From Fangia hongkongensis FSC776 = DSM 21703 (lineage in GTDB: Bacteria > Pseudomonadota > Gammaproteobacteria > Francisellales > Francisellaceae), in the NCBI RefSeq assembly GCF_000379445.1, contig NZ_KB902271.1:1-64000 (forward strand): 64,000 nt of DNA. The letters are read 5' to 3'. The position numbers were made by a program, and so were the translations under genes. Each line of letters begins with the position of its first letter. The first letter of the stretch is position 1. Under the pieces are notes generated by a model. The model saw only the letters and a program-made list of their open reading frames with translations. It was not told the DNA's origin and made no database searches. Shown here in pieces: positions 35,007 through 44,597 of the stretch.

Positions 35007-35901
35007 GATAACGATACCTTCTATACATTGATTCATTCCCCTCTGTTCCACCACAGTGAATATAAATCACGGGTTTCTCAAGGGAATGATAATGCATCAA
35101 TAGCGCCTGCCAAGCGATCGGATCATAGAGTAAATCAAAGTTAATGCCTGTCTCATGTAATAGCTTTTGATGAGTTTTAAGATGCTCAATATAGCACTTA
35201 CCAAAATGATACTTTTTTCCAAGGGTTAATATGACTGGCAATTCTGTGGCTTTTTCATCGATATCTTGCAATTGCTTAAACTGCTTTTTGAGATAATCTG
35301 CATCACCAATGCACGCCACGGTGTACACACCATAGTGACTTGGAAGGTGTTTTTGTAAATAATACGCACTAACACCTGTCCCAGAGGCAATAACAATGCT
35401 TGCCTTTGATATTTTTTTTCTCTCAAGGTAATCTTCAATTTGCCTTGCACACAGCTTCAGTCCTTTTTCAGCCTCTTGTTGAAAGCCACCTTGCTCTAGA
35501 ATTAAACTTGTTTCCAAATCGCCTTTATTCTGATAATGCTTTACAAGATATGCTTTAGTGCATTTCTCTTTATGCTCAACAAGATGCATCCCTGTTGCAA
35601 GTGCACGCTTTAAGCTACCAGTTGGCTGATCTTTGACATGCTCTGGTAAGGTTAACACATGATAATCAAAGTCTAATTGATAATATCGAGCAATACACGC
35701 CAATGCGAGCATATAGTTAGACTGATACCCACCATATGAGACAAGCTTTTTATAAGGATGTGGGTTTTGTAGAATCTCAGTTAAAAAATAAAGCTTAAAG
35801 GCTTTATTTCCAGATGCTGGAAACTCAAGTAAATCATCACGTTTTACGATAAACTCTTTACCATCAACCTTAACCGTCTGAAAAGAGGCATTCAATGACA
35901 A
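34990..35901 (-). CDS. ACC deaminase / D-cysteine desulfhydrase-like PLP enzyme
   Basis: 303 residues, fold-type II. The PLP lysine is in ASGNKAFKL (residues about 30-38), with the family's KRDDLLEFP just before it. SYGGYQSNYM corresponds to the G.xxSN substrate-carboxylate loop, and VIASGTGVSA to the phosphate-binding region. Substrate cannot be decided between D-cysteine, ACC and other D-amino acids. It sits 3 bases downstream of rubredoxin in a likely two-gene operon. Confidence 0.75.
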   Translation of the reverse strand: MSLNASFQTVKVDGKEFIVKRDDLLEFPASGNKAFKLYFLTEILQNPHPYKKLVSYGGYQSNYMLALACIARYYQLDFDYHVLTLPEHVKDQPTGSLKRALATGMHLVEHKEKCTKAYLVKHYQNKGDLETSLILEQGGFQQEAEKGLKLCARQIEDYLERKKISKASIVIASGTGVSAYYLQKHLPSHYGVYTVACIGDADYLKKQFKQLQDIDEKATELPVILTLGKKYHFGKCYIEHLKTHQKLLHETGINFDLLYDPIAWQALLMHYHSLEKPVIYIHCGGTEGNESMYRRYRYLNLVR

Positions 35902-35904
35902 AAA

Positions 35905-36108
35905 TTAGATTTCCATCATTTCAAAGTCTTCTTTTCCTACGCCACAATCTGGACACTCCCAATCTTCTGGAACATCTGCCCATTTTGTTCCAGGGGCGAT
36001 ATCATCATCAGGCCAACCATCAGCCTCATCATATATCCAACCACAAACAACACACATATATTTTTTGTATTCTAACTCTGCCATTGCCTGACTCTTTGTT
36101 TCATTCAT
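35905..36108 (-). CDS. Rubredoxin
   Basis: 67 residues from 36108, or 59 from the internal ATG at 36084. The Fe(SCys)4 site is complete: [13 protein letters not shown] and [12 protein letters not shown]. Aromatic core residues W, Y and F are in place. It acts as a one-electron carrier, often for oxygenases or peroxide/superoxide reduction. No rubredoxin reductase is adjacent. Probably co-transcribed with the PLP enzyme. Confidence 0.93.
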   Translation of the reverse strand: MNETKSQAMAELEYKKYMCVVCGWIYDEADGWPDDDIAPGTKWADVPEDWECPDCGVGKEDFEMMEI

Positions 36109-36136
36109 AATTACTCACAAAATGTGACCCTATTCG

Positions 36137-36150
36137 GATATGCGCATATC
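36137..36150. promoter_or_regulatory. 14-bp perfect palindrome upstream of rubredoxin
   Basis: GATATGCGCATATC lies 29 bases before the rubredoxin start, on the promoter side. A dimeric regulator site is possible; the regulator is unknown. Confidence 0.35.
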
Positions 36151-36198
36151 TTACTAAGATGCTTGAATAATGTTAAGCAAATTAACCGTAAAATTTCT

Positions 36199-37101
36199 TT
36201 AATCTTCGCCTTTCTTCTTAGCTTCTAAATTCTGAAGTAAGCGATCTTTCTCACTCCAAAGAGCATTTAGCCACTTTTGAAAAACAGCTTTGCCTTCTTC
36301 GCTATCATAATAGTTTTGATAGGGGATCTCTGATAGCGGAATTTTTTTGATATGTACATCAATCTCTTTCACCCTGCCTGATAAAAATCCCCAAAAATTA
36401 CTGTTTTTCTTATCTGGATAACTAATAGTGACATCAAGCACCCCATCTAAAGTATCCTCCAGTACATTTAACACCATTGCCACACCCCCTGCTCTTGGCT
36501 TTAAAAGATGATTGTACTGACCATCACACCTTTGATGTTTCTCATAACGAAACCGCGTGCCCTCTACAAAGTTTACAACTGATATATTTCTAGTTTTAAA
36601 CTTCTGGCAAGCAAGTTTGGTTTGAATTAAATCTTGTCCTTTCTTTTCTGGGTGCTTGGCTAAATAACTTTTCGAATAGCGTTTCATCAGCGGAAAATCA
36701 AGCGCCCAACATGCCAAACCAATAATTGGGACATAGATCAGCTCTTGCTTCATAAAGAACTTACAAAAGGGAATTTTATTCAAAAATATCTGCTGCAATA
36801 CGACAATATCAAGCCAGCTTTGGTGATTACATAAAATTAAGTACGAGCGTTTTGCATCAAGCTGTTCACTAAAATGTACTTTATATTGGGTTGGCAAAAG
36901 CGCCAAACTGACCTTATTGTTAATCGACATCCAAAAGCTAGCCAGCACCACCAGCACTTTGCTCATCCACTCCTGCCAACGGTAAACTGGCAGTAATTTC
37001 AACAGTGCACACAAAATCACTGGGATCGCCATTATAATCGTGTTGATTGACAAAAGCACAATAATAATGATGCCAATGATATTATGAAATATAGCTTTCA
37101 C
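36199..37101 (-). CDS. PlsC/YihG-type membrane acyltransferase
   Basis: 300 residues. An N-terminal membrane helix or pair, then the acyltransferase motifs: NHQSWLD (the HX4D catalytic pair) and NFVEGTRF (glycerophosphate-binding EGTR). The length and the long C-terminal part match the YihG subgroup of lysophospholipid/1-acylglycerol-3-phosphate acyltransferases rather than housekeeping PlsC. It should transfer acyl chains to a lysophospholipid at the inner membrane. Downstream of comEC by 28 bases. Confidence 0.8.
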   Translation of the reverse strand: MKAIFHNIIGIIIIVLLSINTIIMAIPVILCALLKLLPVYRWQEWMSKVLVVLASFWMSINNKVSLALLPTQYKVHFSEQLDAKRSYLILCNHQSWLDIVVLQQIFLNKIPFCKFFMKQELIYVPIIGLACWALDFPLMKRYSKSYLAKHPEKKGQDLIQTKLACQKFKTRNISVVNFVEGTRFRYEKHQRCDGQYNHLLKPRAGGVAMVLNVLEDTLDGVLDVTISYPDKKNSNFWGFLSGRVKEIDVHIKKIPLSEIPYQNYYDSEEGKAVFQKWLNALWSEKDRLLQNLEAKKKGED

Positions 37102-37129
37102 TGTTATCTCTTGATTGTTTTAATCTCGT

Positions 37130-39304
37130 TTACTGTACAATATACAACGTTTCTGCCACATCTTGATAGGATTTTAGTTGAATCTTGCCATCTTTATTTA
37201 TATAGATAATCACAGCACCCACTCCATTAGTCGAGTAAACCTGTGCCCCACTTTGCTGATAAAGCAATTGCACCTCTTTATTTGGTACCTGAAACCCTTG
37301 ATGATCTCCGGCGCTAAATATCACGCTACTGGCATTAACTGCATTGATAAACGCCTGACTTGATGAGCTTTTACTGCCATGATGTGGCGCAATAAGAACG
37401 GTAGATTTTAGCTGATTTTTTGCTGTTTTTAGCAAGAAGCGCTCTGCCTTTTTCTCTATATCTCCGGTAAAAAGTACACTTTGACCTTCAAAACTGACTT
37501 TCAGCACACATGAGCCATTATTCCCTGCAAAATGACTATTATCAAAAAAATCAAAATGAACATTATGATATTGCCAGCTTTGTGTGCTGTTGCAGCGTAT
37601 AAGCGGAATATCTTTAGCTAAAGGATAAGCTTTAAGATCAACCTCGTCACTTGCAATAATTTCATCGACACGAAAGTGTTGCAGCAAAGCCTCAAGCCCT
37701 CCGGTGTGATCTTTGTCACTATGGCTTATCACAAGCGTATTAATATAACGAACGCCTTGTGATTTCAAATAAGGGATGACACTTAGATAGGCTATTGAAA
37801 ACTTATTCCCCTTTGCAGCAGCTGTGTCATACACAACTGTGTAGTCTTTCATTTCAATCACCACTGAAAGCCCATGGCCCACATCTAACACCGTTATCTT
37901 AGCTTTCAGTGTTTCAGGCCACATTGGACGCTGCAATATTGGAATAATAAAACAAATAGCCAGTAACTTATAAGGCCATCTAAGTGGTAGAAGAAGCATC
38001 ACAATGCCAAAAAGTACACTGAGGGCAACCCAAAGTGAAATATAATGCCATTGAATATACCAATCATGATAAGGCAAAACACTAAGCCAATCGATTAAGA
38101 TCGAAATGCTTTTTGCACTTATCTGCCAAAGTGCAATATTAAAGCACTCTAATAATAGGTTAATAAACAAGCTTGGCACGACAATAAAGCTCACCCATGG
38201 AATCGCCAGTAAATTTGCAATCACGCCTATTAAAGAGAACCCCTGAAACCAGTAAACCGTTAAAGGAATAAGCATTAGCATTAATAAGAACTGAATATAA
38301 ACATATTTTCTTATCCCTTTTATTCCAGCTACAACTCTGGCAATAAAAATTAAAAACAGTACCGCAGAAAATGAAAGCCAAAATCCAACCTCAAAAAAAG
38401 ACAAAGGTCGCCATAGCACAACGATTATTCCTGCTAATAATAAAATTTTAAGTGAATTCATTTTCCTCTGACCTAGCATCGCAATTGAAAACACCAAAAC
38501 CATGATAAATGCTCTTTGTGTTGGAATAGAAAACCCAGCCAATAAGCTATAGAAAAAAGCAGCAAAAATAGCACCAACCAAAGCGATTTTCTGAGCTGGC
38601 ACCCACTGACAAGCACGAATTGACAATGACCAAAATATCCGAACAAGTACAAATGCAAAAAAGGCAATCAGCCCAATATGAAGCCCTGAAATGGCAATTA
38701 AATGAGAGGTTCCTGTTTGCTGAAAGAGTTTTTTATCCTGTGAGGTCAACTCATTTTTATTGCCAAGTAATAACGCTGCACTTAATGCCCTTAATTGCTT
38801 ATCCTCTATTGACCGATTAAGTATTTTTTGTATCTTATAACGCAACTGCTCAACAAAATAAAATGGGCTTTCACCTAAAGACGATACGCCTTTTTTAGCG
38901 ACAACATAGCCTGTTGCCTTTATTCCCTTTAAACGCATCCATCTGCCATAGTCAAAGACATATGGATTTTTGAATCCTGAAGGTGGACGGAGTTTAACCC
39001 AAAATCGAAATTTCATACCAGGCTTAATGCGCCAAAGATTAAACTTGTTATTTGGATAGACACTGAGTTTAATCAAACCATACTCTGTCCGAAACAAAAA
39101 GCTTGCAAACCCTCTTTCAATATCTGGCAAGGATGCAACAACCCCTGAAAGCTGCACGGGCTTATGTAGCTTTGCCGCTGGCATTTCCTTTTGATAGTCT
39201 ATCAAACTTAATAAACCATGGAAAAATATAAACACAAAGCAAAGCGCATACACAACCACAAGTGGCTTTTTTGTTTTTGTATGTTTTTGGAGCTTTGCAA
39301 TCAT
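37130..39304 (-). CDS. comEC: ComEC/Rec2 DNA-uptake channel protein
   Basis: 724 residues. It moves single-stranded DNA across the inner membrane during transformation. N-terminal region (DUF4131) with membrane helices, the Competence domain from about residue 190 (GTSHLIAISGLHIGLIAF), then about ten helices. A metallo-beta-lactamase domain follows in the last 250 residues, with DVGHGLS, SHSDKDHTGG, LFTGDIEKKAE and APHHGSKSSSS. All expected metal ligands of the nuclease-like domain appear present. With pilB-pilC in the same window it supports competence. Confidence 0.93.
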   Translation of the reverse strand: MIAKLQKHTKTKKPLVVVYALCFVFIFFHGLLSLIDYQKEMPAAKLHKPVQLSGVVASLPDIERGFASFLFRTEYGLIKLSVYPNNKFNLWRIKPGMKFRFWVKLRPPSGFKNPYVFDYGRWMRLKGIKATGYVVAKKGVSSLGESPFYFVEQLRYKIQKILNRSIEDKQLRALSAALLLGNKNELTSQDKKLFQQTGTSHLIAISGLHIGLIAFFAFVLVRIFWSLSIRACQWVPAQKIALVGAIFAAFFYSLLAGFSIPTQRAFIMVLVFSIAMLGQRKMNSLKILLLAGIIVVLWRPLSFFEVGFWLSFSAVLFLIFIARVVAGIKGIRKYVYIQFLLMLMLIPLTVYWFQGFSLIGVIANLLAIPWVSFIVVPSLFINLLLECFNIALWQISAKSISILIDWLSVLPYHDWYIQWHYISLWVALSVLFGIVMLLLPLRWPYKLLAICFIIPILQRPMWPETLKAKITVLDVGHGLSVVIEMKDYTVVYDTAAAKGNKFSIAYLSVIPYLKSQGVRYINTLVISHSDKDHTGGLEALLQHFRVDEIIASDEVDLKAYPLAKDIPLIRCNSTQSWQYHNVHFDFFDNSHFAGNNGSCVLKVSFEGQSVLFTGDIEKKAERFLLKTAKNQLKSTVLIAPHHGSKSSSSQAFINAVNASSVIFSAGDHQGFQVPNKEVQLLYQQSGAQVYSTNGVGAVIIYINKDGKIQLKSYQDVAETLYIVQ

Positions 39305-39494
39305 CTAATTAGGCTATTTCTTATCTCATAATATAAAGATAGCAAGGTTTTGAGAATCCTAATTGAACTTAAAACAAATCACACGACATAAGAGCAGGTA
39401 AATGCTTCAAATACTGCTGATCACTATAGCTATTCAGAGTAAGCTTAATTATGATAAAACAACGGATATACTTAATTTTTTATAATTGACTCTT

Positions 39495-40295
39495 ATGCAT
39501 ATACCCAGCCAATTTGATGTTAATCAGCTAAATACAATTAAAATAAAAACATTATGTGAAAAGATACTCAATGGGATTAATAGCGCTCTGTTTCATGGTG
39601 AAAACCTTATTGAGCTTAATCATATTTTTAGACCCTATCTTACAGCAGCGCTGATGCTTGATGAGAAAAACCAAGACATTCATCAAGTCGCTTTAATTGC
39701 TGATGAGCTCTTATCAAAGCTAAATGAGCGTATTGAAAGGATTATTACACTGACAACATTAGATATCCAATCAGCTGTAACTAAAGATCCTTCATCGCCA
39801 TCCAAAATTGAAGTGCTTTTATATTTTCCCGGCATAAAAGCGACCATTTTGCATCGCTTTGCGCACCTTTTACATCAACTGTCCATCCCTATTTTGCCGC
39901 GCGCAATCAGTGCTTATGCGCATAGCGTTACAGGCATCGACATTCATCCAGAGGCCAATATTGGCAAGCATTTTTTTATTGACCATGGAACCGGTATCGT
40001 CATTGGTCAAACCTGCTCTATTGGTGATCATGTTTCCATCTATCAAGGCGTGACGCTTGGCACAAAGGCGTTTAAATATGATGGCGATAAATTAAGGACA
40101 AATTATCTAAGACACCCTACCATCGAGGACCATGTTAGTATTTATGCCAATGCAACTATTTTGGGTGCCATCACCATTGGTCAAAATAGCATTATTGGCA
40201 GTAATGTTACTGTGAGCAAAGACATTCCACCAAATAGTAAAATATCCCAATCTAAGTATACCCACCATTTTTTCACCGAAGGTGAAGGAATTTAA
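39495..40295 (+). CDS. cysE: Serine O-acetyltransferase
   Basis: 266 residues from the ATG at 39495; a TTG at 39486 is three codons upstream. It makes O-acetylserine from serine and acetyl-CoA. A helical N-terminal domain is followed by the left-handed beta-helix with hexapeptide repeats: [20 protein letters not shown], then [11 protein letters not shown] and ILGAITIG. The catalytic His is in FIDHGTG. The linked cysK 28 bases on completes cysteine synthesis. It is divergent from comEC. Confidence 0.93.
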   Translation: MHIPSQFDVNQLNTIKIKTLCEKILNGINSALFHGENLIELNHIFRPYLTAALMLDEKNQDIHQVALIADELLSKLNERIERIITLTTLDIQSAVTKDPSSPSKIEVLLYFPGIKATILHRFAHLLHQLSIPILPRAISAYAHSVTGIDIHPEANIGKHFFIDHGTGIVIGQTCSIGDHVSIYQGVTLGTKAFKYDGDKLRTNYLRHPTIEDHVSIYANATILGAITIGQNSIIGSNVTVSKDIPPNSKISQSKYTHHFFTEGEGI

Positions 40296-40323
40296 CGCTA
40301 TAACACATGCTAAAGGAGCAATT

Positions 40324-41307
40324 ATGCACACTAGAAAACGCCCTAAAATTGCCAGCAACATCATTGAGACTATTGGCTTTACCCCACTTGTTTCTTTAAG
40401 CAAACTCAATCAACAGCTCAACTGTAACATTGTGGCTAAACTTGAGTATTTTAACCCTGCCTCCAGCGTTAAAGATAGAATTGGCGCCGCGATGATTGAA
40501 GATGCGGAGCGCTCTGGAGTACTTAAAAAAGGCATGAGTATTATTGAGCCGACAAGCGGTAATACTGGAATTGCCATTGCTTTTGTGGGCGCTGCAAAAG
40601 GCTATCAAGTGATTTTAACCATGCCAGATACAATGAGTATTGAAAGGCGAAAGCTATTTGAAGCCTTTGGTGCTAAAGTGATTTTAACCCCTGGCAAACT
40701 TGGCATGAAAGGCGCAATTGAAAAAGCTACTGAGCTTGCCAGTGAAAATGATGCGTATTTTATGCCCCAGCAATTTAAAAACTCCTCCAATCCGGACATC
40801 CATCAACATACAACTGCTGAAGAGATTTGGTCCGACACTGACGGGAAGGTTGATATTTTAATCTCTGGAGTGGGCACAGGCGGCAGTATTACTGGGATTG
40901 CAACAAAATTAAAATCATATAACCCTTCCATTAAAGCCATTGCAGTTGAACCTGAGGATTCTGCCGTGTTGTCAGGAAAAGATGCAGGCCCACACAAAAT
41001 TCAAGGCATTGGCGCAGGCTTTATTCCTGATACTTTGGATACTAACATAATCGATGAGATTATTGCCGTTAGCAATGAAGATGCTGGAAAATATGCACGA
41101 TTTATTGCACGCACTGAAGGCATTTTAGCTGGCATTTCATCTGGCGCTGCACTTAAAGCTGCTATTGATATCGCAACACGAAAAGAAAATAAAGATAAGA
41201 TGATCGTAGTCATTTTCCCCTCTTGTGGAGAGCGCTATCTTTCTACTTGGTTGTATGAAAGTGACGATATCGACATTGAGCTTCCAAGCGCATATACCAC
41301 TCGCTAA
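40324..41307 (+). CDS. cysK: Cysteine synthase (O-acetylserine sulfhydrylase)
   Basis: 327 residues from the ATG at 40324, with AAGGAG six bases upstream; the frame extends back into cysE. PLP enzyme that makes cysteine from O-acetylserine and sulfide. The PLP lysine is in [11 protein letters not shown], the substrate loop is EPTSGNTG, and the phosphate loop is [10 protein letters not shown]. The C-terminus ([11 protein letters not shown]) is typical. Same operon as cysE. Confidence 0.95.
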   Translation: MHTRKRPKIASNIIETIGFTPLVSLSKLNQQLNCNIVAKLEYFNPASSVKDRIGAAMIEDAERSGVLKKGMSIIEPTSGNTGIAIAFVGAAKGYQVILTMPDTMSIERRKLFEAFGAKVILTPGKLGMKGAIEKATELASENDAYFMPQQFKNSSNPDIHQHTTAEEIWSDTDGKVDILISGVGTGGSITGIATKLKSYNPSIKAIAVEPEDSAVLSGKDAGPHKIQGIGAGFIPDTLDTNIIDEIIAVSNEDAGKYARFIARTEGILAGISSGAALKAAIDIATRKENKDKMIVVIFPSCGERYLSTWLYESDDIDIELPSAYTTR

Positions 41308-41346
41308 TCATTTTTCGGTGTTTAATGTTGAAGAAGTTTTTGATAG

Positions 41347-41407
41347 TTTTGAGTCATTGGATTGCAGGTAATAGCTCGGACTATTAGCAATATCTGATGA
41401 CTCAAAA
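41347..41407. repeat. 61-nt imperfect hairpin between cysK and dacA
   Basis: TTTTGAGTCAT (41347-41357) pairs perfectly with ATGACTCAAAA (41397-41407). Inside, ATTGC (41361-41365) pairs with GCAAT (41387-41391), and TAATAG (41369-41374) with CTATTA (41381-41386), leaving the loop CTCGGA. Small bulges separate the stems. No U-run follows on either strand, so it is not a textbook terminator. A structured RNA, a small mobile (MITE/REP-like) unit or a processing site are options. Confidence 0.65.
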
Positions 41408-41548
41408 GAACAAGAAATTCAATAGCAGAAATAGGGTAAAATGGTTTGCGGGTGGTATAGATCATTTTGCCGTGATCGCTTGCGGTTCCTAACACTCATT
41501 GCTATGTTGATAGTGAAAGCACTTAACTATAAAAATGGGACAGCAAGC

Positions 41549-42715
41549 ATGAAAATACACAGAAGTCTATTTATCCTATCTAGTGTTCTAACATTTACTC
41601 TAAGCACTTCGCTCTCTTATGCTGCCTCCCAAAGTATCAACACTGCCCCGAATGTTATTATTAAACCACACCCAGTAGAGTTAAATGCAGCAAGTTGGGT
41701 ATTAATGGATTTTGAAACAGGCGATGTTATTGCACAAAAAAATGACAATGAAAAACGCGCCCCTGCAAGCTTAACCAAAATCATGACAGCCTATATTGTT
41801 GCAAGCGAGTTAAAACAAGGCACATTAAAACTCGACCAAAAAGTCCCTATTAGCGCAAAGGCAGCTAAAACTCCAGGCTCTAAAATGTTTGTTCGTGAAG
41901 GCTCTCAAGTCAGCGTCAATGATCTTCTCCACGGCATGATTGTTCAATCGGGCAATGATGCTTCTGTTGCTCTTGCTGAGTTTATTGCCGGCTCTGATAA
42001 CAACTTTGTAACACTCATGAACAAAGTTGCCAAAGCGCTTGGAATGGATAATACTCACTTTGTGACTGTTGATGGACTACCCGGCGAAAATCAACACACC
42101 ACAGCACTTGATATGGCAAAACTCGCGCGTGCTTTTATTGCCCATTACCCGAAAGTCTATCAGCTCTACTCCCAAAAGACTTTTACCTATAATGAGATTA
42201 TACAACATAATCGCAATAAGCTATTAAGTGCATTTCCTGGTGCTGATGGCATTAAAACGGGCTACACGCAAAAGGCAGGCTATAACTTGGTAGGCTCTGC
42301 TGTACAAAATAATCAGCGCTTTATTAGTGTCATTATGGGCGCGCCAAGTGCAACGGTTAGATTAAATGAATCCATCAAGCTACTTAATTTTGGTTTTGGT
42401 CGGTTTGAGGATGTAACCCTATACCAAAAAGGACAGCGCTTTCCATTGAAAGACACTGTAATTCCCGATGCTAAAAAATCTTCCTACCTTACTGTTACAG
42501 TAAATAGTACCTTAATCAAAACCATTCCAAAATCATTTACAAGCCATCTTCAGCATAAGATTACATTAAAACAAGGCTTAAAGGCACCGATTAAAAAAGG
42601 AGATGAGGTCGGAACGCTTATTATTAGCGCAGGAGATAACCAAGTGGCAAAAATAGCGGTATATGCCGATAACAATGTCGATAAAATTGGTTTTTTTAGC
42701 AAATGGTTTGGTTAA
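41549..42715 (+). CDS. dacA: D-alanyl-D-alanine carboxypeptidase (PBP5/6 type)
   Basis: 388 residues from the ATG at 41549, which begins the signal peptide (MKIHRSLFILSSVLTFTLST, with AASQ cleavage near 27). The frame extends upstream without a signal. It trims the terminal D-Ala of peptidoglycan pentapeptides in the periplasm. Active-site motifs: SLTK (Ser74, Lys77), SGN (134-136) and KTG (236-238). A C-terminal beta domain and an amphipathic FFSKWFG tail for membrane attachment are present. dacA-ybeD-lipB order as in E. coli. Confidence 0.93.
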   Translation: MKIHRSLFILSSVLTFTLSTSLSYAASQSINTAPNVIIKPHPVELNAASWVLMDFETGDVIAQKNDNEKRAPASLTKIMTAYIVASELKQGTLKLDQKVPISAKAAKTPGSKMFVREGSQVSVNDLLHGMIVQSGNDASVALAEFIAGSDNNFVTLMNKVAKALGMDNTHFVTVDGLPGENQHTTALDMAKLARAFIAHYPKVYQLYSQKTFTYNEIIQHNRNKLLSAFPGADGIKTGYTQKAGYNLVGSAVQNNQRFISVIMGAPSATVRLNESIKLLNFGFGRFEDVTLYQKGQRFPLKDTVIPDAKKSSYLTVTVNSTLIKTIPKSFTSHLQHKITLKQGLKAPIKKGDEVGTLIISAGDNQVAKIAVYADNNVDKIGFFSKWFG

Positions 42716-42774
42716 GCTTTAATTTGTATTACACTAGAGAGTATTCTTCAAAATAGAATAAGACGAATAAGCCG

Positions 42775-43107
42775 ATGAGTGATAAAAAAGATAAAAACAC
42801 AAGAATTTCCGATGAGAGCATAGACAAACTGACTAAAGCACAAAAAGAAAAGGAAACCTTTTTTGAATTCCCCTGCCAATTCCCAATTAAAGTGATGGCA
42901 AACCCACAAAAAGAAGTTGCCGAATTTGTCCTTGATGTATTGGAAAAGCATGTTGAGAAGCCAGATGAGATTGACTTCAAAACAAGAGAAAGTAAAACAG
43001 GAAAATATATCTCAATCACAGCGACCTTCGAAGCAACGAGTAAAGAGCAGCTTGATAATATCTACCGTGCATTAACGGCAAATAAAGAAATACATATGGT
43101 ACTGTAA
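42775..43107 (+). CDS. ybeD: YbeD/DUF493 family protein
   Basis: 110 residues. The family-typical FEFPCQFPIKVMANP start of the fold is followed by a ferredoxin-like beta-alpha-beta pattern ending with the LDNIYRAL helix and HMVL. An extra polar N-terminal 25 residues are present. Family function is not established; a regulatory ACT-like role has been suggested from structure. The stop overlaps lipB (TAATG). Confidence 0.88.
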   Translation: MSDKKDKNTRISDESIDKLTKAQKEKETFFEFPCQFPIKVMANPQKEVAEFVLDVLEKHVEKPDEIDFKTRESKTGKYISITATFEATSKEQLDNIYRALTANKEIHMVL

Positions 43108-43736
43108 TGCGAGTTCGCCATTTCCCACTGACTGATTATCAAAGCATTTTCGATAAAATGCTCTCTCATACGGAAGAAACTACTCAATCTTCTGAGAATG
43201 AAATCTGGTGTGTTGAACACCCGCCTGTTTTTACGCAAGGACGACATGGGAAAAAAGAGCATTTGTTAAATGCAAAAGATATTCCAGTGGTGCAAAGTGA
43301 TCGCGGGGGACAAATCACCTATCATGGCCCAGGGCAAGCAGTTATTTATTTTATGTTCGACTTAAAATCATTAAATCTAGGAATAAAAGATTTGGTTTGT
43401 CTCATTGAGAAATCAACGCTTGCACTTTTAAACCACTATCAGATCGATTCCCATTTAATTGATGGCGCACCTGGCATTTATGTTCAGAATAAAAAAATAG
43501 CCTCCCTTGGTCTTAGAGTAAAAAAGTTTAAGACATATCATGGACTAGCTATTAATACCAATATGGATTTAACACCTTTCTCTTATATTAACCCTTGCGG
43601 TTATAAAGATATGGAAATGACACAGATTTGTGATTTTAACCCCAATATTTCACTTCAACAAGTCTTCCAAGATTACATAAATATTTTCAAGTCCCAGCTT
43701 GAGAAATCATCTGACCAATTATCCTGCTCCCTATGA
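43107..43736 (+). CDS. lipB: Lipoyl(octanoyl) transferase
   Basis: 209 residues. It moves octanoyl groups from acyl carrier protein to lipoyl domains of 2-oxoacid dehydrogenases. Conserved segments: EHPPVFTQGRHG, DRGGQITYHGPGQAVIY, the lysine in KKIASLGLRV and the acyl-binding cysteine in INPCGY. Translationally coupled to ybeD. lipA is not in the window. Confidence 0.95.
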   Translation: MRVRHFPLTDYQSIFDKMLSHTEETTQSSENEIWCVEHPPVFTQGRHGKKEHLLNAKDIPVVQSDRGGQITYHGPGQAVIYFMFDLKSLNLGIKDLVCLIEKSTLALLNHYQIDSHLIDGAPGIYVQNKKIASLGLRVKKFKTYHGLAINTNMDLTPFSYINPCGYKDMEMTQICDFNPNISLQQVFQDYINIFKSQLEKSSDQLSCSL

Positions 43737-43834
43737 GGCCATACTGATAAAGACTTTGCGTAATTTTTGCTAAAAACCCCTTTAAATTGGCTACTTTTAG
43801 GCAAAATTTCAAAAAATTGTCTGTAAACCCTTGC

Positions 43835-43853
43835 AATATCAATAATCATTAAC
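43835..43853 (+). promoter_or_regulatory. Possible Fur-like site upstream of the outer-membrane protein gene
   Basis: AATATCAATAATCATTAAC matches 14 of 19 positions of the Fur consensus (GATAATGATAATCATTATC), with the right half nearly perfect. It is 65 bases before the outer-membrane protein start. AT richness makes chance matches common. Confidence 0.3.
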
Positions 43854-43917
43854 TAGGCTGCCAGAGGAAATATTACTTTTACTATAAAAGTTAATTAACC
43901 AATCAGGAGAGTAGAAT

Positions 43918-44523
43918 ATGAGGAAAATTATCGCAACTTCAATTATTGCAACGGCGCTCGCAAGTGGCTCTGCCTTTGCAGCAGGTGCGCAAACAGGTGT
44001 TGTACTTGGTGGTAATATTGGCTATGGTTATGCAACTAATGGCTGGACAAAAGATGACGCTGATCTTTCTGGCTCTAAGAACGGAAACCTTGCCGGTGGC
44101 TTATTCATTGGTTATGACTTTGCATTAAATAAAATGCTCAGTGTCGGGGTTGAGTTAGGTGGGCAATATGCCTATCAGCTTGTAAAGGAAAGTGATGGAG
44201 ATAAATTAAATGCATGGAGCGTGCCATTATTTGCTACGGCTAAATTCTATATTCCTCATGCAATGGGGTTAAATATCTTTGGTAAATTTGGTTATGCTTA
44301 TAACAGGCTAACCACTTCTGGCAATTATGTTGCTACAGGCCTTTCAGGTAATGATATTGATGGCAAAAATCTATGGCGCCCTGTTGCCGCAGGTGGTCTT
44401 GGTTTCCAAGTTCAACAGTTTAATATTTTTGCCCAATATCAATATAACTGGCTACCAGTTTATGGGAAAAATGGTGGTTACGGCACAATCTCCGGTGGTG
44501 TATCTTACACACTTCCTATGTAA
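43918..44523 (+). CDS. Outer-membrane beta-barrel protein
   Basis: 201 residues. A strong ribosome site (AGGAGAG) and a signal peptide (MRKIIATSIIATALASGSAFA) are followed by about eight amphipathic strands with aromatic girdles, ending in VSYTLPM. Strands such as LAGGLFIGYDFAL, LSVGVELGGQYAY and LNIFGKFGYAYN resemble OmpA/Opa-like small porin-family barrels. Function may be structural or in adhesion. Monocistronic with its own terminator; probably well expressed. Confidence 0.8.
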   Translation: MRKIIATSIIATALASGSAFAAGAQTGVVLGGNIGYGYATNGWTKDDADLSGSKNGNLAGGLFIGYDFALNKMLSVGVELGGQYAYQLVKESDGDKLNAWSVPLFATAKFYIPHAMGLNIFGKFGYAYNRLTTSGNYVATGLSGNDIDGKNLWRPVAAGGLGFQVQQFNIFAQYQYNWLPVYGKNGGYGTISGGVSYTLPM

Positions 44524-44543
44524 TCCACGATTAATTTAAATTC

Positions 44544-44570
44544 AAAAGGCATGATCATTTCATGCCTTTT
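44544..44570 (+). terminator. Intrinsic terminator after the outer-membrane protein gene
   Basis: AAAAGGCATGA-TCATT-TCATGCCTTTT, 11-bp stem with a T-run (continuing TTTTTTG), 21 bases past the stop. It may also serve the opposite-strand MATE gene. Confidence 0.85.
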
Positions 44571-44597
44571 TTGTATCTGTTGCTTTTTGCACCTAGT

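Noticed and set aside
39481-39486. TATAAT just before cysE as a promoter
   Set aside because: It lies nine bases from the start codon with no -35 at the right distance; likely a chance AT match unless the gene is leaderless.
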